Counted from the first letter of the stretch, positions 19,008 through 28,159 are shown. The stretch: 64,000 nt of DNA from Bacillus albus (GCF_001884185.1 NZ_MAOE01000082.1:1-64000), one strand, 5' to 3'. Notes: a model not told the origin generated them from the sequence alone. Translations and numbers: made by a program.

Positions 19008-19172
19008 GTGGATGATGACGATGACAACAACAATGACAACAATAACGTAAATAAATATAAATTTACTGGAGGGAAATGTGATGAAGCGTTCACTCACAAA
19101 AGAATGTACGGAGCAAAGCGGAAAGGTTGTATTACTTCAAGGATGGGTAAAAAAGATTCGTCATCTAGGTAA
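19008..19172 (+). CDS. Asp/Asn-codon leader ORF upstream of and overlapping aspS
   Basis: A GTG codon at 19008 follows an excellent ribosome binding site (AAGGGAGGTGA, 18991-19001). It opens a 54-codon ORF beginning MDDDDDNNNDNNNV. Codons 2-13 (19011-19046) are all Asp or Asn: five Asp, three Asn, one Asp, three Asn. The ORF ends at TAA 19170-19172, inside aspS in another frame. It lies after the T-box terminator and before an AspRS gene. The composition strongly suggests a leader peptide whose translation senses Asp-tRNA/Asn-tRNA supply. No second terminator separates it from aspS, so any control would be translational. A chance low-complexity run cannot be excluded. Confidence 0.55.
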   Translation: MDDDDDNNNDNNNVNKYKFTGGKCDEAFTHKRMYGAKRKGCITSRMGKKDSSSR

Positions 19173-20367
19173 TGTTAGTTTTTTATTATTACGGGACAGA
19201 ACAGGAGTAATTCAATGTGTATTAGAAAACGAGTTAGCTGGATTCAGAGTCGATGTAGAAAGTGTTGTCCACGTAATTGGTGAAATAGTTGAGACGTCAA
19301 AAACAGAGTTAGGAGTTGAAGTGCTTGCTCACGAAGTGAAAATATTAAATGGCGCAGAACCACTTCCGTTTGAAATAAATAAAAAGAAGTTACAAGTTGG
19401 TTTAGATCAACTACTGAATGGACGGGTATTATCATTAAGACATGAGAGAATCGCGGCGATATTTAAAGTGAAATCTACACTCGTTCAGAGCTTTAGTGAA
19501 TTTCTTATAGAGAACGATTTCACACGTATATTTACTCCGAAAATTGTTTCGCAAGGGGCAGAAGGAGGAGCGAATGTTTTTAAGCTTCCATACTTCCAAA
19601 AAGAAGCTTATTTAGCACAATCACCTCAGTTTTATAAACAAATGATGGTAGCTGGGGGACTCGAACGTGTTTTTGAAGTTGCACCTGTTTACAGAGCGGA
19701 ACATCATAATTCTTCCCGTCATTTGAATGAATATATATCGTTAGACGTAGAACTTGGATTTATTCATGATTTTTATGAAGTGATGCAACTAGAAACGGAT
19801 GTTTTACGATATATGTTTCAACAAGTAGCAAAAAACTGTGAAAAAGAACTGCAACTATTACAAATAGAAGTACCTGTTATTATAGAAATACCGAAAATTA
19901 CATTGTTACAAGCGCAAGAAATTTTGAAAACTAAGTACCAGAAAGAATCGCCAATTGGGGATTTAGATACAGAAGGTGAGAAGCTGTTAGGGAAATATGT
20001 GAAGGAAACATATAAGAGTGAGTTTGTTTTCATTACACATTATCCGAAAGAAGCTAGGCCGATGTATACGATGCCAAATAAAGAGAATCCATCTATTACC
20101 GATTCATTCGACTTACTATATAAAGGACTAGAAATAACTTCAGGGGCACAGCGCATTCATGATTATGAAATGTTACTCGCTTCTTTTAAAGAAAAAGGAT
20201 TACATCCAGATACATTTCAATCTTATTTAAATACATTCCGATATGGTTGTCCCCCGCATGGTGGTTTTGGAATTGGATTAGAGAGAGTTGTATACAAACT
20301 ATTAGAATTAACAAATGTACGAGAGGCGAGTGCTTTTCCAAGGGATTGTACAAGACTTATCCCTTAA
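19081..20367 (+). CDS. aspS: Aspartyl-tRNA synthetase, archaeal/eukaryotic type, likely aspartate--tRNA(Asn) ligase
   Basis: The 428-residue class IIb synthetase has an N-terminal OB-fold anticodon domain (about 15-105). Its catalytic core includes FTRIFTPKIVSQGAEGGANVF, the motif 2 region VFEVAPVYRAEHHNSSRHLNEY and motif 3 GIGLERVV. The bacterial GAD insertion is absent, which places it with archaeal-type AspRS. Such enzymes in bacteria are often non-discriminating and form Asp-tRNA(Asn) for GatCAB amidation. The putative Asn specifier of its T-box supports that, but the residues that set discrimination need an alignment. ATG 19081 follows CTGGAGGG. A standard AspRS elsewhere is expected. 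Confidence 0.9.
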   Translation: MKRSLTKECTEQSGKVVLLQGWVKKIRHLGNVSFLLLRDRTGVIQCVLENELAGFRVDVESVVHVIGEIVETSKTELGVEVLAHEVKILNGAEPLPFEINKKKLQVGLDQLLNGRVLSLRHERIAAIFKVKSTLVQSFSEFLIENDFTRIFTPKIVSQGAEGGANVFKLPYFQKEAYLAQSPQFYKQMMVAGGLERVFEVAPVYRAEHHNSSRHLNEYISLDVELGFIHDFYEVMQLETDVLRYMFQQVAKNCEKELQLLQIEVPVIIEIPKITLLQAQEILKTKYQKESPIGDLDTEGEKLLGKYVKETYKSEFVFITHYPKEARPMYTMPNKENPSITDSFDLLYKGLEITSGAQRIHDYEMLLASFKEKGLHPDTFQSYLNTFRYGCPPHGGFGIGLERVVYKLLELTNVREASAFPRDCTRLIP

Positions 20368-20386
20368 TAATAGGGGAAGGAAATGT

Positions 20387-20422
20387 ATCCGTTGTGCTAT
20401 TTCATAGTACAACGGATTTTTT
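20387..20422 (+). terminator. Terminator after aspS
   Basis: ATCCGTTGTGCTAT (20387-20400) pairs with ATAGTACAACGGAT (20404-20417, one G-U) and is followed by a T-run. Confidence 0.85.
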
Positions 20423-20546
20423 AGTTCGTAAAATTCAGCACTTTCTCACCAAATTTTAATGTAAGCTTAATTGTTCTCTCTTTTTTCACCTTTAGTATAA
20501 GCCTTAGAAACGAAAGAGATATACAAGGTGAAGGGAGAAATATTAT

Positions 20547-21731
20547 ATGCGTATTTTAGTTGTACCATCAGGATTTAAAGAAAGTTTAGGGGCGAAGGAA
20601 GCTGCTGATGTAATGAAAGAAGGGATTTTAAAAGTAATGCCGTTAGCTACTGTAGAGACTTTACCAATGGTTGATGGCGGGGAAGGTTTTACAGAGGCAA
20701 TTATAAATGTCACTGGTGGAAAAATGTATAACGTACAAGTAACGGGACCTGTTGGAGACGAGATACAATCTTATTTTGGTATTTTTGAAACGAGAAATGG
20801 TGAGCGTACAGCTGTTATTGAAATGGCTGCAGCAGCTGGGCTACGCCTTGTACCAAGAGATTTACGGGATCCTAGAAAAACGACTACTCATGGTGTGGGG
20901 CAGTTAATAGAATTAGCTTTAAATAAAGATGTAAATCGTATATTAATAGGGTGTGGTGATTCAGGTACGTCTGACGGAGGAGCGGGTATGGCTGAAGCGT
21001 TAGGTGTAAAGTTTTTAAATGAAGATGAAAAAGAAATACAAATTCAAGGTGGCACCTCGTTATTACAAGTTTCAAAAATAGATACATCGCAAGTAGATCC
21101 TAGGTTAAGGCATGTTCAAATTGATGTTGCCTGTAATTGGTTTAATCAATTATGCGGCGAACATGGAGTAGCGCGAGTGTTCGGTCCGCAAAAAGGTGCA
21201 AATGAAGCACAAGTAATAGAACTAGAAAAAGCACTAGAGCGCTATGCTTCTGTTATAAAAAAAGATATAGGGATAGATGTACATCATACACCAGGAAGTG
21301 GGGCATCAGGCGGGCTTGGTGCGGGACTGCAAGCTTTAATTGGGGCAACGCTTCATCCGAGATACGATATTATTATGAAGTATATGGATTTAAATAAACT
21401 ATTGTTATCGTGTGATCTTGTATTTACTGCGGAGGGAAGTATAGATTTTCAAACACCACGTGGGAAAATTCCGGCTGAGGTGGCTAAATGTGCAAAAAAA
21501 TATGGATTACCAGTAATAGCGTTAGTAGGGACAGTTGGTAAAGGGGCACGTATTAATTACGATTATGGAATTGATGCGTATACAAGTATATTACCGATGC
21601 CATCTTCATTAGAAAATGCATTTTCTAATGCGGAGAAATGGCTTCGTGATTGTACAGAGAGTACGATGCGTACAGTTTTAGTCGGTTATCAAATCGCTTC
21701 TCGTTTGAATAAAAGTGGGTACGTATCATGA
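20547..21731 (+). CDS. glxK: Glycerate kinase (GlxK/GarK family)
   Basis: The 394-residue product matches the two-domain bacterial glycerate kinase family: it starts MRILVVPSGFKESLGAKEAA and contains MVDGGEGFTEA, GCGDSGTSDGGAGMAEALG and HHTPGSGASGGLGAG. It phosphorylates D-glycerate with ATP to a phosphoglycerate, feeding glycolysis from glyoxylate, tartronate or glucarate routes. The next gene overlaps its stop by ATGA, giving translational coupling with a membrane permease. This suggests uptake and phosphorylation of glycerate or a related acid. Confidence 0.93.
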   Translation: MRILVVPSGFKESLGAKEAADVMKEGILKVMPLATVETLPMVDGGEGFTEAIINVTGGKMYNVQVTGPVGDEIQSYFGIFETRNGERTAVIEMAAAAGLRLVPRDLRDPRKTTTHGVGQLIELALNKDVNRILIGCGDSGTSDGGAGMAEALGVKFLNEDEKEIQIQGGTSLLQVSKIDTSQVDPRLRHVQIDVACNWFNQLCGEHGVARVFGPQKGANEAQVIELEKALERYASVIKKDIGIDVHHTPGSGASGGLGAGLQALIGATLHPRYDIIMKYMDLNKLLLSCDLVFTAEGSIDFQTPRGKIPAEVAKCAKKYGLPVIALVGTVGKGARINYDYGIDAYTSILPMPSSLENAFSNAEKWLRDCTESTMRTVLVGYQIASRLNKSGYVS

Positions 21732-23158
21732 TTGAAAAGAATGTAGTGGAATTATATGCGAATAACAATGATACTCCGAAAATTAAGTCATCCTGGGTAC
21801 TGCCTGTAGCACTTATATTAATTGTAGAAATCGTTCTTTTGCTTCCATCGTCATTAACGATGGAAGCAAAATGGAGTTTGTTTGGATTTTGCTGTGCAAT
21901 AATATTATGGACAACAACAACGATAAATTCAGCTTATATTGCACTCGGTTCTGTCTTATTTCTAATTATTTCAGGAACAGCAAAGCAAGATCTTTTATTT
22001 GATTCTTTAGCTTCAGATGTCATTTGGCTTATGATCGGTTCATTTATTTTAGGAAGGGCACTTCAAGTTACCGGTTTAGCTGAGAAAATGACGTACTTTG
22101 TTGTAAATCGTGCTCGAAATATTTCGGGCTTGTGCGGGATTTTGACAATGATTATTCAAATACTCGCTTTTTTTATTCCATCTACATCGGGACGTGCAGC
22201 GGTTGTATTACCTGTTTTTCAAGCTATATCTAAAGAAATTGGAAGTAGAAGAATTACGAAAGCATTAGCAATTTTAATGCCTACTGTAATTTTAGTTTCA
22301 ACAAGTTCTACAATTATTGGGGCAGGCTCACATTTAATCGCCTTAGATATGTTAAAGGAATACAATAATAAAAATATTACATTTGTTGAGTGGTTAATAT
22401 GGGGATTCCCATTTGGAATCATAATGAGCTTTATAAGTTGTCGCGTAATATTATTTTTATTTTTAGATAAAGAGGAAGTAAAAACAAAACTGAACCAGAA
22501 AAGAATTAAATTTGAGTTGTCGCGAAATGAGAAGTATACAATCAGTATTTTAATAGCGATGGTAGCTTTTTGGTTAACAGAGTCGCTACATGGTTTGGAA
22601 ATTGCAACTGTTACGATAATCGGAGTGTTTTTATTAACTTTACCAAAAGTCGGTGTGATGCAGTGGAAAGAAAGTTTAAAAGGTGTCTCGTGGAACTTAA
22701 TTTTATTTGTTGGAGCAGCAATTGCATTAGGGAAATCTTTAATGGAGAGTGGTGCAGCGCAATGGATTATGCAAAAGTTATTTTTAGTAACTGAACTTAT
22801 TAATAAGCAATCCATTTTCATCGTATTACTCGTAATTGTTCTTCTTTCAGTTACATCACATTTATATATTACATCTCACACTACGAGAGCAGTCATTTTT
22901 ATTCCGCCACTACTATATTTTGCAAGTAGTCTACAATTAAATGAAGTAACTGTCTTATTTTTAGGTATTGTTGGAATGAATTATTGTTTAACCTTTCCGG
23001 TCAGTTCCAAAGCTTTACTTTTATTTCAAGAAAGTGATAGAGAAACTTTTCAGCCGCAAGATTTATTAAAGTTAAGTAGCTATTTAAGTGTTATATATAT
23101 GCTACTAATGGTCTTATTTTATTATGCATATTGGCAATGGGTTGGATTGTCTCTTTAA
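21728..23158 (+). CDS. SLC13/DASS-type anion permease, probable glycerate or dicarboxylate importer
   Basis: This 476-residue protein has about 11-13 hydrophobic segments. It carries the family-typical regions FIPSTSGRAAVVLP and STIIGAGSHLIALDML, and the C-terminal SHTTRAVIFIPPLLYF. These match the divalent anion:sodium symporter / SLC13 group with its SNT-like substrate sites. Its 4-bp overlap with glycerate kinase (ATGA) makes an organic acid such as glycerate the natural substrate guess, though citrate or succinate transport cannot be excluded from sequence. Confidence 0.85.
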   Translation: MIEKNVVELYANNNDTPKIKSSWVLPVALILIVEIVLLLPSSLTMEAKWSLFGFCCAIILWTTTTINSAYIALGSVLFLIISGTAKQDLLFDSLASDVIWLMIGSFILGRALQVTGLAEKMTYFVVNRARNISGLCGILTMIIQILAFFIPSTSGRAAVVLPVFQAISKEIGSRRITKALAILMPTVILVSTSSTIIGAGSHLIALDMLKEYNNKNITFVEWLIWGFPFGIIMSFISCRVILFLFLDKEEVKTKLNQKRIKFELSRNEKYTISILIAMVAFWLTESLHGLEIATVTIIGVFLLTLPKVGVMQWKESLKGVSWNLILFVGAAIALGKSLMESGAAQWIMQKLFLVTELINKQSIFIVLLVIVLLSVTSHLYITSHTTRAVIFIPPLLYFASSLQLNEVTVLFLGIVGMNYCLTFPVSSKALLLFQESDRETFQPQDLLKLSSYLSVIYMLLMVLFYYAYWQWVGLSL

Positions 23159-23159
23159 C

Positions 23160-23191
23160 AATCAGGAATATATTTTGTTCCTGATTTTTTT
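23160..23191 (+). terminator. Terminator after the glycerate operon
   Basis: AATCAGGAA (23160-23168) pairs with TTCCTGATT (23178-23186), followed by T-run. Confidence 0.85.
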
Positions 23192-23287
23192 CATTAAGTC
23201 GGACAGAATATTGGATATTATTTCTTTTGGAGGAAAGTATTACTTGTTATACTAAAATGGTGCAAATATATATTATAGGAGGCTTTT

Positions 23288-23971
23288 ATGGGAGAAAGGA
23301 TTTTAATCGTCGAGGATGAAGAAAAAATTGCTCGTGTTGTGCAGTTGGAATTAGAGTTTGAAGGATATGAAAGTGAAATTGCAAAAACAGGTACAGAGGC
23401 AATGGAAAAGTTCGGCAATGGTAACTGGGATTTAATATTACTTGATGTAATGCTGCCAAATATAAGTGGGTTAGAAGTTCTTCGAAGAATACGTTTGAAA
23501 AATGCTGTAATACCTATTATTTTATTAACTGCTCGTGACTCAGTTGTTGACAAGGTTAGTGGTTTGGATCAAGGAGCAAGTGACTATATTACAAAGCCTT
23601 TTCAAATAGAAGAACTTTTAGCGAGAATTCGTGCTTGTTTAAGAATTTCAAATGTAAGAAAAGAAGAGGAACATAGTAGTTATCAAATTGCAGATTTATA
23701 TTTAGATGAGAAAACGAGAGAAGTGAAAAGAGGTAATAATCTAGTCGACTTAACACCACGTGAGTTTGATTTATTACTCTTTTTAATGAAGCATGAAAAT
23801 CAAGTGTTAAATCGAGAACAGATTGTAACGAATGTTTGGGGATTTGATTATTATGGTGATACAAATGTTGTCGATGTATATATTCGATATATACGTAAAA
23901 AAGTAGATTGTAATGTGAACGTACCACTTATTCACACTGTTAGAGGTGTTGGGTATGTCTTAAAGGTGTAA
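23288..23971 (+). CDS. OmpR-family response regulator
   Basis: The 227-residue regulator has a receiver domain (about 4-116) with acidic pocket ED at 9-10, phospho-acceptor Asp53 (DLILLDVMLP) and conserved Lys in ITKPFQ. A C-terminal winged-helix DNA-binding domain (about 130-225) follows, with LTPREFDLLLFLM and RGVGYVLKV. It lies 3 bp before its histidine kinase gene, and a PepSY lipid-envelope protein follows, the same order as B. subtilis ykoG-ykoH-ykoI. Its signal and targets are unknown. Confidence 0.95.
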   Translation: MGERILIVEDEEKIARVVQLELEFEGYESEIAKTGTEAMEKFGNGNWDLILLDVMLPNISGLEVLRRIRLKNAVIPIILLTARDSVVDKVSGLDQGASDYITKPFQIEELLARIRACLRISNVRKEEEHSSYQIADLYLDEKTREVKRGNNLVDLTPREFDLLLFLMKHENQVLNREQIVTNVWGFDYYGDTNVVDVYIRYIRKKVDCNVNVPLIHTVRGVGYVLKV

Positions 23972-23974
23972 TAT

Positions 23975-25333
23975 ATGAAAATTAAAAATAAAATATATTT
24001 ATTCTCTACAGTATGGTTACTACTTATTTTGTTACTTATTAATAGTTCTATATATTTTTTGTTTTATAAAGTTACAACGAACGGGGAGTTAGAACGATTA
24101 AAACGTGAAGCAGTACATATTATAGAAGGAATGAATGCAGAATCAGCAAAAGAAATAGACGCAGTAAATCTGTTGCAACCATATTTACCTTCAAACGGAA
24201 TGATTAGAGTTATTAATGAAAATTCAAAGGTAATGATTAGACAAGAAGTAGATAATACAAAACCAATACCAGCAGTAAATACGAAATTTGAAAGAAAAGA
24301 ATCAGCGGGAATTTATGAGAAAAATGGTGGGAAATTCGCTTATATAAAAATGCCAATCATTTGGAATGATGGGAAAATCGTTTCGTTAGAAATGACAGAA
24401 CGTTTAGATAGTTTGCAAGATAATTTAAATATGTTAAAAAATGTATTAGTTATTGCATCACTTTTCGTTTTAATTCCGTCTTTTTTTGCGGGAAGAATGT
24501 TAAGTAAACTCATCTTAAAACCTGTAAATTCTTTAATACAAACGATGGAGCATATACAAGATAGAGGGATTTTCAAAAAAATACCGCTTGAGAAAAAATC
24601 AAAAGATGAATTGCATAAAATGGGAACGACATTTAATAAAATGATCGATTTATTACATCAGAACTTTGAAAAGCACCAGCAGTTCGTTTCAGATGCTTCA
24701 CATGAATTGAGAACACCGTTAACTGTTATTGAAAGTTATGCAAAATTATTAAAAAGATGGGGAATGAAAAAACAAGATGTTTTAGAGGAATCTGTAGAAG
24801 CGATATACTCTGAGGCAGTAAGAATGAAAGGTATGACAAATCAAATGTTGCTGCTTGCCAACAGTAGTGCAGAGTGGAAGTTGGAAACGAAAGAATCAGA
24901 TTTAGTTCGATTATGTAATAGGACTGCGGAACAACTAGAAAAAACATATAATCGGGATTTTCGTATTATTACAAAGGAAGAAAAGGTTGTTGTAAATATT
25001 GATGAACAAAAAATAAAACAAGTATTAGTAGTATTATTGGATAACGCAATGAAATACAGTAAAGATTTAATTGATTTGACAGTAGGAATACAAAAAGAAA
25101 AAGTCTTTTTTTCTATTCAAGATTACGGTATGGGAATTCCAAAGGAGGATTTAGAGAAAGTGTTCGATCGCTTTTTTCGAGTTGATAAAGCGAGGAGTAG
25201 GGAAACAGGGGGTACCGGTTTAGGATTATCGATTGCCAAACAAATTATTGATGCTCATGAAGGAAATATACTACTTGAAAGTGAAGAGGGAGAATGGACG
25301 AAAGTTACTGTATATTTGCCTCGTTTTTTATAA
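23975..25333 (+). CDS. Sensor histidine kinase partner
   Basis: The 452-residue membrane kinase has a first transmembrane segment (about 8-30), an extracellular sensor of roughly 120 residues and a second transmembrane segment (about 153-175). It then has a HAMP linker and a HisKA domain with phospho-acceptor His243 in SDASHELRTPL. The HATPase_c domain shows the N box VLLDNAMKYS, G1 DYGMGIP and G2 GGTGLGLSIAK. It autophosphorylates and passes phosphate to the adjacent regulator. It is similar in build to YkoH. The extracellular sensor has no family I recognise. Confidence 0.94.
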   Translation: MKIKNKIYLFSTVWLLLILLLINSSIYFLFYKVTTNGELERLKREAVHIIEGMNAESAKEIDAVNLLQPYLPSNGMIRVINENSKVMIRQEVDNTKPIPAVNTKFERKESAGIYEKNGGKFAYIKMPIIWNDGKIVSLEMTERLDSLQDNLNMLKNVLVIASLFVLIPSFFAGRMLSKLILKPVNSLIQTMEHIQDRGIFKKIPLEKKSKDELHKMGTTFNKMIDLLHQNFEKHQQFVSDASHELRTPLTVIESYAKLLKRWGMKKQDVLEESVEAIYSEAVRMKGMTNQMLLLANSSAEWKLETKESDLVRLCNRTAEQLEKTYNRDFRIITKEEKVVVNIDEQKIKQVLVVLLDNAMKYSKDLIDLTVGIQKEKVFFSIQDYGMGIPKEDLEKVFDRFFRVDKARSRETGGTGLGLSIAKQIIDAHEGNILLESEEGEWTKVTVYLPRFL

Positions 25334-25345
25334 AGAGATAGGAGA

Positions 25346-26311
25346 TTGAAAATGAAAAAGAAATGGAAGGTAGCGTTGTTACTTTGTTTTGTACTTGTAA
25401 GTGTAGCGTTTGTATCACAACGTATTGTTTCTAAGCAAGGAGAAAAAATATTATCTGAAAAACAAATTCAGAATATTGTGTCTGAACAGTATCCTGGGAA
25501 AATAAAAAATATGAAATTAGTAAACAAGGGGGAACAAGATATATATACAGTAAATCTTTCAAATGAAAAAGGCTTATATGAAATAATAGTAGATGCTCAA
25601 AGTGGTAACATAAAACGCGCAAAAGAAATATCGTTAAATAGTAATACGATAACGAAAGAGAAAGCGGAAGAAATGGCACTCCAGAAAGTGCAGGGAATCA
25701 TTAAAAGAACTATATTAGAAAAAAGAAATGGGATAGAAGTGTTTGTTATAACGATAGAAACAAATGCTAATCAAAGTACAATAGTTGAGATTGAAAAAAC
25801 AACTGGTAAAATTCAATTGTTAGAGAAACCGATGACAAAAATTACAGAAGAGCAAGCAAAAGAGATTGCAGTGCAGCAAGTACCAGGGAGTGTAAAAGGG
25901 ATAAAACTAGAGCAAAAAAACGAAAAAAATATATATGTAATAGAAATAGAGAAAAATGCAAATGAGAATGTAATAGTAGAAATTGAAGAAAGTACAGGCG
26001 CTTTTATTGGTACTTCACAAATACAAAAAGTTATAACAGAAGAGCAGGCGAAAGAAGTGGCGCTACAAACTGTACCAGGTGGATTTATCGAGAAGGTAAG
26101 TGTAGTTGATATAAATGGTTTGGCTACTTACCAAATTATAATAAAAAAACAAACAGAAACGGTTGATGTAAGAGTACATACAATAACAGGAGAAATTATA
26201 TCAACTACATCAGTAAATAACACTATTCAGCACAAGGAGTCATCACAGCAACAAGATGACGATGATCAAGAAGAGGGTAATGATGATCAAGATGATGATG
26301 GCGAAGGATAA
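25346..26311 (+). CDS. Membrane-anchored four-PepSY protein with acidic tail
   Basis: This 321-residue protein has an N-terminal signal/anchor (MKMKKKWKVALLLCFVLVSVAFV) and then four tandem PepSY modules. The last three each begin ITxExAxExA (near residues 96, 169 and 233) and close with IVEIE-TG. The C-terminus is a strongly acidic run of Asp, Glu and Gln. PepSY domains are known as inhibitory or regulatory partners of proteases. Here the protein is most likely an envelope component controlled by, or modulating, the preceding two-component pair. The acidic tail could bind calcium or another cation, which is my inference. Confidence 0.85.
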   Translation: MKMKKKWKVALLLCFVLVSVAFVSQRIVSKQGEKILSEKQIQNIVSEQYPGKIKNMKLVNKGEQDIYTVNLSNEKGLYEIIVDAQSGNIKRAKEISLNSNTITKEKAEEMALQKVQGIIKRTILEKRNGIEVFVITIETNANQSTIVEIEKTTGKIQLLEKPMTKITEEQAKEIAVQQVPGSVKGIKLEQKNEKNIYVIEIEKNANENVIVEIEESTGAFIGTSQIQKVITEEQAKEVALQTVPGGFIEKVSVVDINGLATYQIIIKKQTETVDVRVHTITGEIISTTSVNNTIQHKESSQQQDDDDQEEGNDDQDDDGEG

Positions 26312-26353
26312 TCACAATAATAAACGGATTCTCGTCAAATTTTAATATATCCC

Positions 26354-26692
26354 TTGACAGTTACAAATATAACCGATATACTTCATATTAATTTCAAAAG
26401 AAAATATATTCTAAATATTTAATTGTGTTGAATAGGAGTAGTAAGGTCGTATATTTGTACAGAGAGCTATGGGTTGGTGTGACATAGCCAAATGACATCC
26501 TGAACTCGCCTAGGAGCAGTAAGGTGGAACGGAATCACATTCTTAGTAAATCTTAACGGTTAACCTTCGATATTAGGTTTGTAATCAAATGATTACTACT
26601 AAGGTGGATTCATAATGGAATCAATAAGGGTGGTACCGCGTTAAGTAAATGGCTTAGCGTCTCTTTATATAGAGACGTTGGGCCATTTTTTA
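26354..26692 (+). promoter_or_regulatory. T-box riboswitch leader of the SLC6-type transporter, with promoter
   Basis: The promoter is TTGACA-N17-TATACT (26354-26382). AGTAGTAA and GAA flank a specifier loop closed by TAGG/CCTA. The base-adjacent triplet is CTC (26505-26507) followed by G, a Leu codon. The T-box AAGGGTGGTACCGCG is at 26626-26640 and reads UGGU, requiring discriminator A73. tRNA-Leu has A73, whereas the alternative frame TCG (Ser) would need G73. A two-tier terminator hairpin (AGCGTCTC / GAGACGTT nested in AATGGC / GCCATT) ends at about 26692. The long gap 26312-26782 is fully used by this leader. Confidence 0.92.
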
Positions 26693-26782
26693 TTTTATGG
26701 AAATAGAAATGGAGGGTTTATTCAGATTGGTTTATAAAATTTAATTATTTATATAAAAAGATTTAATTGGGAGGAAAATAAG

Positions 26783-28123
26783 ATGAAACAGACGGAGCAA
26801 TGGACTTCGAAATTAGGTTTTATAATGGCTGCAGCAGGATCGGCAATTGGACTTGGCGCAATATGGAAGTTTCCTTATATCGCTGGGAAGAGCGGGGGAG
26901 GAGCGTTCTTTCTAATATTTATATTATTTACTGTACTAATTGGGCTGCCGTTACTTATAGCTGAATTTATGATTGGACGCAGTACGCAGAAACAAGCAGT
27001 TGGCGCATTTAAAAGTATCGCACCTAATACAGGATGGCACTGGATTGGACGCCTTGGTGTTGGAACATGTTTTATACTACTTTCGTTTTATAGTGTTGTA
27101 GGTGGATGGGTCTTAATTTATTTATTCAGAGGACTAACGGGACAACTTATTACTCCGGGAGAAAATTACGGAGCATTATTTACTGAAACAATTGGAAATC
27201 CCGCTTGGGCAATTATGGCCCATTTCGCTTTTATGTTCATTACGATTTGGGTTGTATCAAAGGGAGTACAAAACGGGATTGAAAAAGCAAGTAAATATAT
27301 GTTGCCAGCATTGTTCGTTTTGTTTGTCGCTCTTATTGTTCGCTCACTAACACTTGATAACGCAATGAAAGGTGTGAAGTTTTTCTTACAACCAGACTTC
27401 TCAAAGATTACTTCAGAAAGTATTTTGTTCGCAATGGGCCAATCATTCTTTGCGATTAGTATCGGTATTTCGATTATGGTCACGTATAGTTCCTATTTAA
27501 ATAAAAAAGAAAGTTTACCAAAATCAGCAATAACAATTGTTGGATTGAATTTATTTGTTTCATTATTTGCAGGTCTTGCTATTTTTCCGGCCGTATTTTC
27601 ATTAGGAATGGAGCCAACAGAAGGGCCTGGATTGCTATTTATCGTATTGCCATCAGTATTTAGTCAAATACCATTCGGTGGGGTTTTCTTAACAGTATTT
27701 CTTGCACTATTTACATTTGCGACATTAACATCGGCATTTTCATTATTAGAGACAGTTGTTTCAGCAGTGACAAATGGTGAACAGGAAAGAAGAACGAAAT
27801 TATCATGGATGATCGGTTTCTGCATTTTCTTAGTAGGTATACCATCAGCGTTATCATTTGGGGTATGGAGTGATATTACGATTTTCGGAAAGAATATTTT
27901 TGATACAGTAGACTTCTTATCTAGTAATATATTAATGCCACTTGGTGCACTATTTATTAGTATCTTCGTTTCATTCAAAATAGAAAAGAAGGTATTAGAA
28001 GCAGAGTTTTTTGTAGGTGGTAATTATGGAAAGAAAGTATTTACTTGTTGGGCATTTTTACTTCGCTTTGTAGCACCGCTCGCAATCATCATCGTCTTTT
28101 TAAATGTAATAGGGATTATTTAA
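26783..28123 (+). CDS. Sodium-dependent amino acid transporter (NSS/SLC6, LeuT-like)
   Basis: The 446-residue protein has about 11-12 transmembrane helices. It carries the N-terminal NSS signature in TM1 ([19 protein letters not shown]...), which provides sodium and substrate contacts, and the conserved FSLSIG-like [11 protein letters not shown] in TM6. It imports an amino acid with sodium. T-box control and the probable CTC specifier point to leucine or a similar branched or hydrophobic amino acid. B. subtilis YocR and YhdH are relatives. The start follows GGGAGGAAAA. Confidence 0.92.
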   Translation: MKQTEQWTSKLGFIMAAAGSAIGLGAIWKFPYIAGKSGGGAFFLIFILFTVLIGLPLLIAEFMIGRSTQKQAVGAFKSIAPNTGWHWIGRLGVGTCFILLSFYSVVGGWVLIYLFRGLTGQLITPGENYGALFTETIGNPAWAIMAHFAFMFITIWVVSKGVQNGIEKASKYMLPALFVLFVALIVRSLTLDNAMKGVKFFLQPDFSKITSESILFAMGQSFFAISIGISIMVTYSSYLNKKESLPKSAITIVGLNLFVSLFAGLAIFPAVFSLGMEPTEGPGLLFIVLPSVFSQIPFGGVFLTVFLALFTFATLTSAFSLLETVVSAVTNGEQERRTKLSWMIGFCIFLVGIPSALSFGVWSDITIFGKNIFDTVDFLSSNILMPLGALFISIFVSFKIEKKVLEAEFFVGGNYGKKVFTCWAFLLRFVAPLAIIIVFLNVIGII

Positions 28124-28159
28124 CAATTAATGTTATAATATTCAGTAAAAAAGAAGGTG

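Noticed and set aside
22219-22821. Minus-strand 200-codon ORF inside the permease gene
   Set aside because: It is the mirror of a hydrophobic coding gene; no initiation signal and unusual composition.
26505-26508. Ser (TCG) specifier in the transporter T-box
   Set aside because: UGGU in the T-box calls for discriminator A73; tRNA-Ser has G73, and the following base would be a pyrimidine.
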